From Charina bottae (taxonomy: Eukaryota > Chordata > Lepidosauria > Squamata > Charinaidae): 64,000 nucleotides of DNA. Shown piece by piece: positions 19,602 through 30,334 of the stretch. How positions within the stretch are numbered: position 1 is the first letter of the stretch; each line of letters starts with the position of its first letter. The stretch lies in NCBI GenBank assembly GCA_023362775.1, contig JALMGJ010000013.1, positions 25,894,274 to 25,958,273 of the forward strand. The letters are read 5' to 3'. Under the pieces are notes generated by a model that was not told the DNA's origin, did no database searches, and saw only the letters and a list, made by a program, of their open reading frames with translations. Both the position numbers and the translations under genes were made by a program.

Positions 19602-22237
19602 CTGTGGAATTCTGGGAGTTGAAGTCCACACATCTGAAGGCATGCTGGCTGGGGAATTCTGGGAGTTGAAGTCCACCCATCTCAGAGTTGCCAAGGTCGA
19701 GAAGCACAGCTCCAGGAGTTCACAGCAACCATGACTCTGGTCCCACCCTCCCAGGGTGCCCCAGGAGGCTATCCCAGTTGCCAAACGCTGCTGAGGAATC
19801 CGAAACGATGCACAGCCCTGTCCGTCTCCTTGGGGACCCCGGAAGCTCCAACTCCCAAACCTTTTCAGACTGGAAAAGGTCCAAAGTCATTTCCAGACAA
19901 TTCTGAGAGGAGGAGAGGTAGGGGGCTTGGGGGGGTGGGGAAGCTAAATATGGCCAAATCAACCAGACTCACCAAAGGCTCCCCAAAATAAAACGGTCTG
20001 GCAACCTTTTCGAAGGGCGGGAAAAGAGGGACGCCGTCTAACCGCAGCTGGGAGTTCATTCCGTAAGCCCGGGGCCACGGCTTTGCCCCTTTCCCTTTGG
20101 AGGCCTTTGCTTTCGGCTGCCCCGGAGACTTGAACTTCTCCTTTGATTTGGGAGCGGCGAGGCTTTGCTTGCGGATCTTGGGCCTCGTTTGGGTCGGGGC
20201 CGGCCCCTTCGGGTCTGCCCCCGGTCCCACCGAAGCACACGCCGGGGTGGAGAGGGAGGGGCTAGGCGGGACCTCCGGGGTCTCCAGGGCAGGAGGCTGG
20301 CCCGGACCTAGGAACTGCACCGGGCTTTGATCTTCCACCAGCGGAGAGATGACGCGCTGGGCGGCGCTGGGCGGGGGGCCCTTCCCGGGGGACCTTTCCT
20401 TCGCCCCCTCCTCCAGGCCCTGGGGCTTCCTGCAGGATCTTGGGGGGCTCCCCTCGATTTCCGCCACCATCCCTTGCTCCAACAAGAGGGTGGCAGCCGT
20501 TTGGGAGGCACCCCCCGCGTCAGCCCCTTGGCCCCCAACGCTGGGCGGGTCCGCGCAGTCCGCCGCGCCTTCTTCCCCGGCCCCCGGGGCCTCGTCCAGC
20601 AGCATCTCGCTTTCGTCCTGCACAAACCAATCGCATTTCGGGTCGCTGCCCAGGAAGGTGACCACTTGGGACACCGCTGTGCCAAACTTGGGGAGCTTCC
20701 TGCCCTGGCCTTTGCGACGCTGGGGGTACGGAGTTGGGGGCCGGGGCCTTTGCCACTCGGCCCGCTTGGGGTTGCCGGCGGACAGCTCCTCGAAGGTGAC
20801 CACCTGCTGGGTGGGGGCAGAGGGGGCAGGTTCCTTCGGGGCCACTTTTCTGAGGTGCTCCAAGAAGAGCTGGCTGAGAGAAGAGAACTCCTCCGGGTTG
20901 CCCCTGTCCAGCCCTTTGAAGGAAGGGAGCTTCTTGCCCCCCGGGCCGAGCTGCTGCAGCGCTTTCGGTTGGGCGGGAGTGCTGGCGGGGGACTTCTTCT
21001 GGGGACACTGCTTCAGGACGTCGGCGTAGGAGATGCCCGAGGAAATGACGCTGGACTTCTGCTTGACCGCCTTGATGCTGGGGGGCCACTGTCCCGGCTG
21101 GATGGTCACTTTGTAGAGGAAGTTGAGTCCTTTCTCCAGCAGCTCCTGCATCGTCTCGGAGTTGACGGCCTCTGGTCCCGGAGCTTCGCTCTTTGCCCCG
21201 GCCTTGGCGAGGCTCCCCGCGGCTTGGAGCTTTTCCGTGGGGCAGTTGCAGATCTTTGCCCAGTCCACAGACAGCTGAGCGGCCCCGGCCGGCCCTCGGA
21301 AGTCCCTGTCGCTGCCGGGTGCGCTGCCCGGCTGCCCGGTCAGCTCCTTCTCCCTCTGGCCGGCCGCCCACACCAGCGGGACCTTCTTCACACCAGGCGG
21401 AGCAAGGCAGCCGGAAGGGGCTGGCTGGCATATACATATCTTCTTCTCATTCAGGGATCTGGAGGCCGGGCCTCCCAGGACGTCCTCGCCCGCCTTCAGA
21501 GCCTCCGCGCCGTGGGTCGGTGCCCCCGCCTGCTTCTTTGCTGAAGGCAGAGGTTCTGGCTGCCAGTCCTCGTTCTCCAAACCTTCCTTGCTGCTGCTTT
21601 TAACGTGCTGAGGCCAACACACCTGGGTTTCCACCACAACCTTGGGTGTGTCCCCTCCTTGGCTCGTCTCTGCCATTTTCCCAGGCTGAAGCATCCCCCC
21701 CGGGCTCTTGGCAAGGTGGACACTTTCTGGCTTGCCCTTCCCTTTGCTTGGGGCCTTCTTGGTGCTCAAATCTCGGGGGTCGGGGTGGGTGGCCACGGCC
21801 GGGGAGGACCTGAGAGCCATCTTCAGGCCTTTGGGTTCCTCTGGGAGACCCTGCCCGCTTTGAAGGTCAGCCCTGCTCAGACAAGCCAGCCCCCACTTCT
21901 CCGCCCCTAGGTCCTTGTCACAGAAGCTGGCCTCCTTCATCCCACCACTGGCTGAGTTCTGGGCCCACATGGAGGACAGCTTCAGCTTGGATTTCTTGGA
22001 ATGATTCTTCCCCATCTCTGCCGTTCCCGTCTGCCTGTCCCCTCCTCCCGGCTCGCCGCTCAGTGTCTGGCCGACCGTTTCTCGTTCAGGGGCCTGAGGG
22101 CCAGGGAACTGGCTTCCCGAATCATGTTTGGTTCCACCCGACTCCCGCTGTGGCTTGTTCGTGTCCGGGTTGCTTTTCTCCTCCCCGTCTTTGGTCGACT
22201 CTGATTCTTGGGTGGCTTCGGATTGGACATTGCCCAT
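18979..22237 (-). CDS. GGN: GGN, gametogenetin
   Basis: Germ-cell protein studied in mammals, where it interacts with FANCL and has a role in spermatogenesis; the molecular role is not established. Coding exon 1 runs from the ATG at 22237 to 19973 (755 codons; donor GTGAGT), preceded by a strong acceptor so that the exon itself begins at 22251. Coding exon 2 is 19209-18983/18979, continuing in phase 0. The N-terminus MGNVQSE matches mammalian GGN. The protein is long, Pro/Gly/Ser/Lys-rich and low in complexity; better-conserved-looking blocks are LNFLYKVTIQPGQWPPSIK, ISYADVLKQC, NSQLRLDGVPLFPPFEKVA with FYFGEP, and a Cys-rich tail CSRRCYCKHQ near the end. Read to the in-frame TAA at 18979 it has 831 residues; human GGN is about 650. 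The C-terminal exon structure is uncertain. It lies head to head with SPRED3 and tail to tail with PSMD8. Confidence 0.88.
19559..19600. repeat. (CA)n microsatellite
   Basis: About 20 uninterrupted CA units in GGN intron 1, directly followed by a partial fold-back MITE (19601-19715). Confidence 0.95.
19601..19715. repeat. Fold-back MITE fragment(s)
   Basis: Two direct copies of gaattctgggagttgaagtc lie 50 bp apart, followed by ttgccaaggtcgagaagcac; this is a broken member of the CAGTGTTTCTCAACC family. Confidence 0.65.
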
Positions 22238-22511
22238 TATATACCGTCATCCTGGGGACAAAAGGATGGAGTGAGACGTGAGGGGAAAGTGGCTGCGGTT
22301 GCACAGGTGACCCGGGGAGAGTGGGGGCTAAGAGGGACACGTGAGATGACGGGCGGGGAGGGTGGAGTGCCAGGATTCCAGGTAAGTGCAAAAAACAGCA
22401 GCAGACCAAGAATTCAGGTCACTTTAGTAAGTGTGAGAGAGTGTGAGGAGGCTGGGAAAGGCATATGAGAAATAAGCAACCGAGCAATAGAAGGAGGGGT
22501 CTATCGGTAGC

Positions 22512-22988
22512 CAAAAATCAGAAGGGGAGCGCCTTTTCTGACTACAGGTAGTCCTCGCTTAACAACCATTCGTTTAGTAATGGTTCAGACTTACGACAGT
22601 GCTGAAAAAACTGACTTAAGACCAGTCCTCACGCTTATGACCATCACAGTGTCCCCACGATCACGTGATCACAGTTTGGATGCTTGGCAACCAGTTCACA
22701 TTTATGACTGTCGCAGCGTCCTGTGGTCACATGATTGCCATTTTCAACCTTCCCAGCTGGCTTCTGGCAAGCAAAAATCAATGGGGAACCACATGATTTG
22801 CTTAACGACCATGTGGTTAGCTTAACGACCACGGTGATTCACTTAATGACCGCCGCAAAAAAGGTCGTAAAATCAGGTCGGATTCGCTTAATGGCCGCTT
22901 TGCTTAGCAACCAAAATTCCAGTCTCGATTGTGGTCGTTAAGCGAGGACCACCTGTAGTCAGAAAAGGCGCTACCCTTCTGATTTTCT
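22512..22988 (-). mobile_element. CACGTG-type MITE copy 7 inside an inverted-arm element
   Basis: The MITE itself is 22543-22956 (tacaggtagtcctcgctta to gcgaggaccacctgta, TA borders, one gatcacgtgatc site). It sits exactly between two 26-bp inverted arms (left ends agcgccttttctgac, right begins gtcagaaaaggcgct) that match with one difference. The same arm sequence starts the element at 59643-59800, so the arms probably belong to another DNA transposon. Confidence 0.8.
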
Positions 22989-23040
22989 CTAGTGTAGACT
23001 AATGCAGCTCTCCTCCTTCAAAGCTGGTAGCTGTTCTCAT

Positions 23041-23120
23041 ACACAGCAAGGCTGGCTGGGGAATTCTGGGAGTTGAAGTCCCCACCTCTGAAAGTGGCCA
23101 AGGTTGAGAAACACTGGAAC
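23041..23120. repeat. Fold-back hAT-like MITE fragment
   Basis: The right half only: ggctggggaattctgggagt, then ggccaaggttgagaaacactg. Confidence 0.7.
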
Positions 23121-23199
23121 AGAGGATGTTACTCCGGGGCAAACCCACCTCTCTTCAGGGGGAAAAAAGTTTTCTACCCTTACCCCGGGGCAGGCTAAC

Positions 23200-24200
23200 C
23201 CTCTCCTTCCCCCGCCCCTTTCCCCATGGTCGCTCCACCCCCTGGTGCTTTAGCCAACTCCTCCAAATTACGCCCCTCCCACTCACCGTCTGGCTTTGCG
23301 GCGGCTCCCGGACGGAGCTGGGGAAATGGAACGGGTGGGCGGGGCCGTAACGGATATAACGGGCGCCCCGCCCCCTGCCTCCCCCCACCCCACCCCACCC
23401 CACCCCCGCGGCATTCGCGGGGCTGGGCTGGCTTGCGCCGCTCGGCGAGGGGAGAGCGCCTGCCCGCGCCTTGCAGCCCTGGTCGTGTGCATGGTTACGC
23501 CGCGCAGGCAGCCGCGCGTTGCTCAATGCTCTTAGGTAAGCGCGCGCTTGTACACTTGTGGCAGCTTTTTGAGTCACCGGGAGCACCGTGGGGGTGCAGC
23601 GAAGAAGAGGAGGAGGAGAGGAAAGGAGAGGCGGCTCGGGCATCCTCGCTCAGTTCCATGCTGCGGCACCACGCCGAAGGAAAGGCTTAAACCCGGCGGG
23701 GAAGGTGCGGACGCCGTCGGCCGGGGCCGCCTCTGGGGGTCGCGAACGCCACAGGTTAGGCGTGCTCGGTCCGAGGTCGCCCGGCCAGCCCCGCGCGGAG
23801 CCGGACGGCGGGCTGCGCGCCCCTCGGGCGGTTTGGCCGTGCCCAGCGCGGACCCAGCCGAGCGGGGGTGGGATCTCGCCGCGGCCGGTCCGGCATCTCC
23901 TCCCATCGCGGTTGGGGATCCGGGTGGGGGGCGTCCAAGCGGCGTTAGAAGCCGTGGAGAGGCCCCGCGTCCTTCTCGCAGGCTGCCCTTCGCCCCTCCG
24001 CGGCTGGACGGGGTGGCTCGGCTTTGTAGTGGCCCCCAAGAGAGGCTCGGCCGGAGCGGGGAGGGGGAACCCCTTGCTGGGCTCGCTCCGCTTCTGCTCT
24101 CGGACAAACGCGCTGCCTCCAGCGCTTCTCGAGATCGTCCCCCTCCGCGGGGATGATCGGTGGCGATGGCATCTTAGGAAAAGAGTAACGGGGGGGGGGG
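23200..24200. promoter_or_regulatory. CpG island, shared GGN/SPRED3 promoter
   Basis: A dense CpG block between the divergent genes GGN (minus, exon start 22251 plus a likely 5' UTR exon) and SPRED3 (plus). A good donor (ctcttag|gtaagc) at 23535/23536 could end the non-coding first exon of SPRED3. The many long ORFs here are composition artefacts. I see no TATA box at a useful distance. Confidence 0.6.
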
Positions 24201-24573
24201 GGCAGTTGAGAGCTTTTCCCAGCATACCTGTGGCTGTTGTGGTTGGTCATTGGCTGAAGGATCTGTACATCTGGCCGAGGGTCTTTTTTTTCCTCTGGCG
24301 TGATGGGTGACATCAAGAGAAGGAGCAGGTGAAGCCAGCTTCAGAGCCCGGGCACAGGAGACCCAGCCTGTCCGCCACAGAAGCTCCCTGGGAAACATCG
24401 GAGCCAGCCTGGCCTACCCCGCAGGGTTGTTGTGGGGAACGTAGGGTGAAGAAGCGCTCTGTCTGTCTGGATGAAAGCAGCTACCGGGTTTTCTTTAAAA
24501 AATCATAATAAAATCCCATAGCCTTTCCTCCAATCTGCAAGGTTTAGTGGCTAGGCTCCAGCTTTGCTCCAGG

Positions 24574-24709
24574 CCAATGTTTCTCAACCTTGGCAGCTTT
24601 CAGAGGTGTGGACTCCAACTCCCAAAATACCCCAGCCAGCCTGGCTGGCTGGGGAATTCTGGGAGTTGGAGTCCACACCTCTGAAAGCTGCCAAGGTTGA
24701 GAAACACTG
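24574..24709. repeat. Fold-back hAT-like MITE
   Basis: A complete palindrome: CAATGTTTCTCAACCTTGGC at the left, GCCAAGGTTGAGAAACACTG at the right, with centre ccagccagcctggctggctgg. The flanking 8-mers (ctccaggc / ctctaagg) no longer match well. Located in SPRED3 intron 1. Confidence 0.85.
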
Positions 24710-25127
24710 CTCTAAGGCATAAGGTGGCAAAGTGTCTCTGATCATGTTCAGAGGGCCTTTCCTTGGTCAGTTTCTGTTTTGTAAATATGTGCAGAGTGTT
24801 GCATGAGACAAGTTGCAGCAAGGCATTGCTTTGGGCTTCCCAATAATTTTCCAGACTGTTTTCTGCTTCTCTGCCTCGTCTTGGGTGAAAAGAAGACCTT
24901 CCCTACAGTTTAGTCACCGGTGGAACGTCTTGTTGCAGGAAATTCTGAAGGGGGTCTGCGAATTAGACAAGAGCGATGCTGCTGTCTAAGCTCAGAAACT
25001 AGAAAGTGTCCGGCCTGATTCGTACTTGGTGGAGGGAATTCCAGGGAATAGCAGGTCTGCAGGAAAACAGGACGGTCAAGAGAACATCCTCATGAAGGCA
25101 AGGGAAAACAGCATAAACATTTACCTG

Positions 25128-25517
25128 TACAGATAGTCCTCGCTTAACAACCACAATTGGGACCAGAATTTCAGTTGCTTAGCGAAGCGGTCGTTAAGCA
25201 AATCCAACCCAATTTTACAACCTTTTTTGCAGTGGTCGTTAAGTGAACCATGTGGTTGTTAAGCGAATCATGCAGTTCCCCATTGATTTTACTTGCCGGA
25301 AGCTGGCTGGGAAGGTTGAAAATGGCAATCACGTGACCACAGGACTTTGCGATGGTTGTAAATGTGAACCGGTCGCCAAGTGCCCAGATTGTGATCACGT
25401 GACCATGGGGATGCTGTGACAGTTGTAAGTGCGAGGACCGATCACAAGTCAGTTTTTTGCACCGTTATAAGTCTGAACCGTCACTAAATGAATGGTCATT
25501 AAATGAGGACTACCTGT
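25128..25517 (+). repeat. CACGTG-type MITE, copy 8
   Basis: The ends tacagatagtcctcgctta and atgaggactacctgt, with two intact CACGTG sites (aatcacgtgacc and gatcacgtgacc). Located in SPRED3 intron 1. Confidence 0.85.
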
Positions 25518-25575
25518 TGTCAGTTGGAATCAGGCTTGGAGACTTTATGCAGGAAATATATAATCAGCCCAGGGG

Positions 25576-25707
25576 GTCCAGAGCAGTGTTTCTCAACCTC
25601 AGCAACCTTAAGACGTGTGGACGTCAACGCCCAGCTGGCTGGGGAATTCTGGGAGTTGATGTCCACACGTCTTAAAGTTGCTGAGGTTGAGAAACACTGG
25701 TCCAGAG
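25576..25707. repeat. Fold-back hAT-like MITE
   Basis: The element is 25584-25699 with perfect duplications GTCCAGAG. The arms tctcaacctcagcaacctta and taaagttgctgaggttgaga are nearly perfect inverses. Confidence 0.92.
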
Positions 25708-25859
25708 AAAGGCCTTGCTAAGATGCACAGCACTAAAGCTGATGGACTTTTTTTGTGGTATGTCACAGACTCAGAAGGGCAGTGCCTCTGATTGGCTGTG
25801 CCCACCCAAAACTCTGAGCTGTAAACCATCCAAGCACATTTTAGCCGAACAACTTGTGT

Positions 25860-26200
25860 GGATGCTGTTGTAGAGAAGGACAGAGACGGCCTTGGAGGAG
25901 GAGTGCAAGAGCAGTCGTGGGAACGTCAGTTTAACCCTGGAAGGGAAGACAGGGTGAGAAAGAAGCTCAAGATAGCCCCGCCTTGATTCTCTTGGGTATA
26001 AGAAGGGGAGCGGGAGAAAGAGGAATTCTGTCAGGTTCTCGAGATCCTGTCGTTATGCCCTGCAACAATAAAGTGGAGTTCAAACAGTCCTTGTGGAGTC
26101 TGTTTCCTGACCTGGCCTACCTCGAAGGGCTGACAGCTTTCCTTGCAAAGCTAGAGAAAGAGGAAGGACGTGGTTAGAACTGGCGCCAGAATTTTAGGCA
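25860..26200 (+). repeat. LTR-like remnant with possible primer-binding site
   Basis: The region shares caagatagccccgcc, a TCTGTC-type block and an AATAAA (26067-26072) followed by gtggagttcaaac with the region at 45290-45640 (caagatagccccgccc; AATAAA at 45486; actggagtttgaa). Downstream, tggcgccagaattttaggc at 26181 looks like a retroviral/LTR-retrotransposon primer-binding site. No coding domains are seen. Confidence 0.5.
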
Positions 26201-26614
26201 CCAGTTAGGGACATCCACAGGGGGTATGACAAATCAGCAAGGCGGTGAGCGTCATGCCGGCCGTCCTGCAGATTTTGACAGCCCCCTGCGCACTCCTGGC
26301 AGTGGTTCTGCCAGAGATGGGGAGGGCACTCCAAGGTTCACTGGGCACACCTGGTCGAACCATTTATTCAGTTATTTATTACATTTTGTCCCTTTTGTTT
26401 AGGAGGTTCAGGGGTCATCTAGAGCCACCTAGAGTCACGTAAAAGAGAGATGGGCAGCCGCATGATTAAATAAATAAATCTAGTGCTTCCTTGTCCTATC
26501 TTCCCCCACAACAGCAACCCAGTGAGGTAGGCTGGGCTGAGAGAGAGTGCCTGGCCCGAAGCCACCCAGTGAACTTCCATGGCTGAGGGTAGACTGCCAC
26601 TGGTACTCCCAACA

Positions 26615-27447
26615 CCTTAGCTCAGAGCTTTCCAAACTGTGTGTCGGGACACGTTAGTGTGTTGGCTGCAGTGTCTGGGTGTGTAGCGGCTGCTGCTGCC
26701 TCCGAGCCCTGCCAGGATTCCGCACAGGCCCTAGTGCCTGCCTTGTGCCTGGCTGCCTCCAAACCTGCCCTGCCAGGATTCCGTGCAGGTCCTAGTGCCT
26801 GCCTTGTGCCTGGCTGCCTCCAAACCTGCCCTGCCAGGATTCCGCGCAGGTCCTAGTGCCTGCCTTGTGCCTTGCTGCCTCCAAACCTGCTGTGATTCTG
26901 CGCAGGTCCTAGTGCCTGCCTTGTGCCTGGCTGCCTCCAAACCTGCCCTGCCAGGATTCCGTGCAGGTCCTAGTGCCTGCCTTGTGCCTGGCTGCCTCCA
27001 AACCTGCCCTGCCAGGATTCTGTGCAGGTCCTAGTGCCTGCCTTGTGTCCTGCTGCCTCCAAACCTGCTGTGATTCCGCGCAGGTCCTAGTGCAGGGCTT
27101 TCCAAAGTTTTTCCCGCGGCGACACACCAACCGGCGTTGGTGTGTCCCGCCGGAAATCCCGGAAGTGCCGTCCTGGCGGCAGTGCGCAAAAACCCAGAAG
27201 CACTGCTGCCGCTTTTGGGTTTTTGCACGCCGCCATTGGTGTGTCGCTGATGATGATCAGCGCTTCTGGGTTGTGTGGCGACACACCAGACTGTGTGTGG
27301 CAACACACTTTTGTGTGGCGACACACAGTTTGGAAAGCTCTGTCCTAGTGCCTGCCTTGTGCCCTGCTGTAAGAGTGTGTCGCGAAATGATGCATGTCTA
27401 AAAAGTGTGTCACCAACATGAAAAGTTTGGAAAGCTCTGCCTTAGCT
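26615..27447 (+). mobile_element. hAT-like MITE (CAGAGCTTTCCAAAC family) with tandem interior
   Basis: The element spans 26623-27439, with perfect duplications CCTTAGCT at 26615-26622 and 27440-27447. The interior contains tandem units starting ctagtgcctgccttg at 26731, 26792, 26853, 26909, 26970, 27031 and 27086: spacings 61, 61, 56, 61, 61, 55. A second hAT-like element is inserted at 27092-27342. Several ORFs through the array are artefacts. Confidence 0.93.
27084..27350 (+). mobile_element. hAT-like MITE nested in the 26623-27439 element
   Basis: 27092-27342, left end CAGGGCTTTCCAAAG, right end GTTTGGAAAGCTCTG, flanked by perfect duplications TCCTAGTG (27084-27091, 27343-27350) derived from the host element's tandem unit. 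The interior has inverse blocks ggcgacacacca/ggtgtgtcgc. Confidence 0.95.
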
Positions 27448-29871
27448 ATTGTGCTACACTGGCCTTGCTCAGGTTGGTTCCTGGCAGTTCAACTCATTGT
27501 CCAATATGTATGTATTTAATCAATCAACGTATATGGCCACCCAAGTTGCAAATCCCAACTCTGGGCAGCTAATGTAAGGTTAACAGTAAACACCAACAGC
27601 AGCAAAGAGAAAAACGAGAGAAAAACATGGCCTAATTATTACGGACCAGAAATTTTAAAATGGCTTGCGTCTTCACTGGGGTGGGAAACGCGGGCTGAGT
27701 CAAGCCATCGGACTAAACCGAGGTTCATTCAATAAAGCCCAACGGATGGGATTTTTGCAGTGTGCTTAACCATAAATTCTCAATCCCAACTGCAGCTGTA
27801 AGCCTTACCCCAAAATGTATAAACAAAAATGCCTAGTTGTGGGCGCAATATGCTACATCAAAACCAAGCCAACCTGGGGTTTAATGCCGTTGTTGAAGCA
27901 GACCTTGGTTTGTTCTTTGCATGGGTCAACAGGCAGAACAGTGGCCAAGGGGCTGGGTTCGCACATGATGCTAATGTGGTTTAACCAGGGCTTATTGAGC
28001 AAGCTACAGTTGCCAGGGTCTGCCGAGCACACCAGGCAGTAAAGCCTTAAGAGGTGTGGACTTCAACCCCCAGAATTCCCCAGCCAGCAGCAAGTCCTCC
28101 AACCGCTTTCAAAGCCACACAGATGTTCGCCTCCCTATGACCCCGACAGATGTTTGCCGTGTGGCTCGCACGGTTACCTGCTCCCAGTTGCCCAGTCAGG
28201 TGGATTCAGGTAGCAGCATTTCGGCTCATTTTCATGAGATACATGGGGGGCATCTCCTGGCGTGGGGAAATCCTTCACCATATTGGAAGCACCCACAGTT
28301 CAGCTAGGGGAAAGAATGATGGCTGGAGAGTTAGGAAGCAGGCTAATGAGCCAGATGGGGGGGGGGGGTCTGGGGGGGTCAGGTTGGTATCCATGCACCT
28401 AACAGCTGGCTGCTTCCCCATTGACCTCGGAGCCTGTTTAATAAAACCAGGCCGGGTCTGCCAAATTTGCAACAAAACAAGCTTCTGGTGGAATAGGACT
28501 GGAGGCTTGGATTAGATTATTCCAGACCAGCATTTACACCTCAGCGCCCCTTCTCCGCTAAGCCACACGCAGCTTCTGCAGCGGCTCCCCCCCCTTCCCT
28601 CCCCCTTTGATCTCTCTCAGATTTTTCCAGGGCATTAGGACCAGGTGGAAACCTCGCTCCCCCCCCCCTTTCTTTCTCAGGTTTAGATTCTTCTCTCTCT
28701 CTCTCCCCCCCCCCCCCAGCTTTCCAAGCTTTGGCCCTGCACCCCTGGTGTAAGAGACCCAGTCCTTGCGCCCCGTTTTTGGTTAGTATCAGCCTCCAGC
28801 TAGGCGATTCAGGTGCAGAGAACTGGAGGGAAGGGCCAGACTCTAGGGAGAGGTGGCTGAGGGGAAGGGGAGGGGGGGAGGCGGGGGGGGGGGCGAGCTA
28901 CGATGCTAATTTGTACCAACTGGAAAAATGGCTGCTAGTTTTTCATCCTCTTCCTGACGAGGAATTGCAGCCTATATACTATCGATCAAAGTATCTCTAT
29001 GCATTCAGTTTTAACTGATGGGGGGGGGGGGGAACGTCCCTTCAGCGTGAATATGCCAGCAGAAAGCGCGAGCTGTAACAGTCATCAATTCTCAGTGAGT
29101 CATTTCTTCTAATATATATTTGTGGGGTTTTTTTCCCTCTTAAACATTCGCCTTCCTGCGTATATATGCATGTATCTAGAAATAAAAGGGATGGGCTGCG
29201 ACCCGACCCTTCTTCTCTAAGCAATGGGAGATGTAGGAGAAACTCCATTCATAAAAAATCTGCGTGTTTTTAAAGCTTTTTAATTTGCGGGTATGCCTTT
29301 ATTTGTTGCATTCTTTTTATCCGTCTTTTTTTTTTTAGTCCTCTTGCTGGGTCGAGCTGGAATTCTTTCTCTGTTTAAAATGATGCTGTTCTGGATATAG
29401 GCTACCTAGGTAGCCTGAGACGATGGTTTTCTCTTCTTTTTTCTTTTTTGTCAATGAGTCTTTCTCTTTGCCTTCCGAAGATGAAAGTGGGTCTTTTTTT
29501 ATGAATGAAATTCAATCCCACCCAAAAAGGAAAAAAAAAAAAAAAGAGGGTGGGGGTCTATTTGTTTGTGAATCGAAGCCGCTTGCATCTGGATTCATTC
29601 ATAAAAAAGGCAGGTTTTATCTGCAATGGCCATCATGGTGAGCTAATTTCTTTTCTTTTTTCCTAGCTTCTCAGTTCTGCAGGGGGTCTTCGGAGGGGAA
29701 AGGGTGGGCGCTTAAGCCAGCTGTGTCATAGTAGAGATTTTTATTTTTATTGTTATCATCATCCTCATCCTCATCTTAAAGCCCTGGGGGTTCAGAGAAA
29801 GAACTGGCTTTTCCATGAATCTATTTTTTTTCTCCTCTTAGAGCCTCAGCTTGATACACATACTCAGATGT

Positions 29872-29873
<2 letters not shown>

Positions 29874-29900
<27 letters not shown>
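29874..29900. repeat. (TG)n microsatellite
   Basis: Uninterrupted TG dinucleotides followed by tatgtatata. Confidence 0.9.
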
Positions 29901-29902
<2 letters not shown>

Positions 29903-30293
29903 ATATAATCCCCCCCTTCACCTGTTGTTTATTCAAGAAACGGGGACAAAGAACCTAGTCTAGGTCATGTGACCCTCCATTCACAAAAATCCAGCCCAGG
30001 GTTTCCATTGAGATGGGCTGCTCATCTGGGCCATAGAGAGAAGTGTCTTTTCTGAGCTTGCTCTGTAGCCCTGGGGAGGGGGGAGAAGAGGAGGAGGAGG
30101 AGGAGGAAGAGGAGGAGGAAAGGGGGCGAGTGGGTAGGTGGGTTTGCAGATCTCAAGAAGAGACGTTGACAGCCTTCAGCATCCTTCTGGCTTTGAGGGG
30201 GAGGGGGCAGTTTTTTATTTTTCTTTCCTTCCCTAAATATTTACATCATCGCAGACTACATTTCTGCAACAAGGTTTGAAACTGGAGATCTAT

Positions 30294-30298
<5 letters not shown>

Positions 30299-30331
<33 letters not shown>
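30299..30331. repeat. (CA)n microsatellite
   Basis: About 16 CA units. Confidence 0.9.

Positions 30332-30334
<3 letters not shown>

Noticed and set aside
19865..19972. Continuation of the GGN frame to a stop at 19865
   Set aside because: A strong donor (TTG|GTGAGT) ends the exon at 19973 and the continuation reads as intron; a phase-matched exon follows at 19209.
20327..21544. 405-codon plus-strand ORF
   Set aside because: It is the shadow of GGN coding exon 1, which carries the recognisable protein on the other strand.
23535..24310. Possible coding first exon of SPRED3 in the CpG island
   Set aside because: No frame there encodes a SPRED-like N-terminus; a non-coding first exon fits better.
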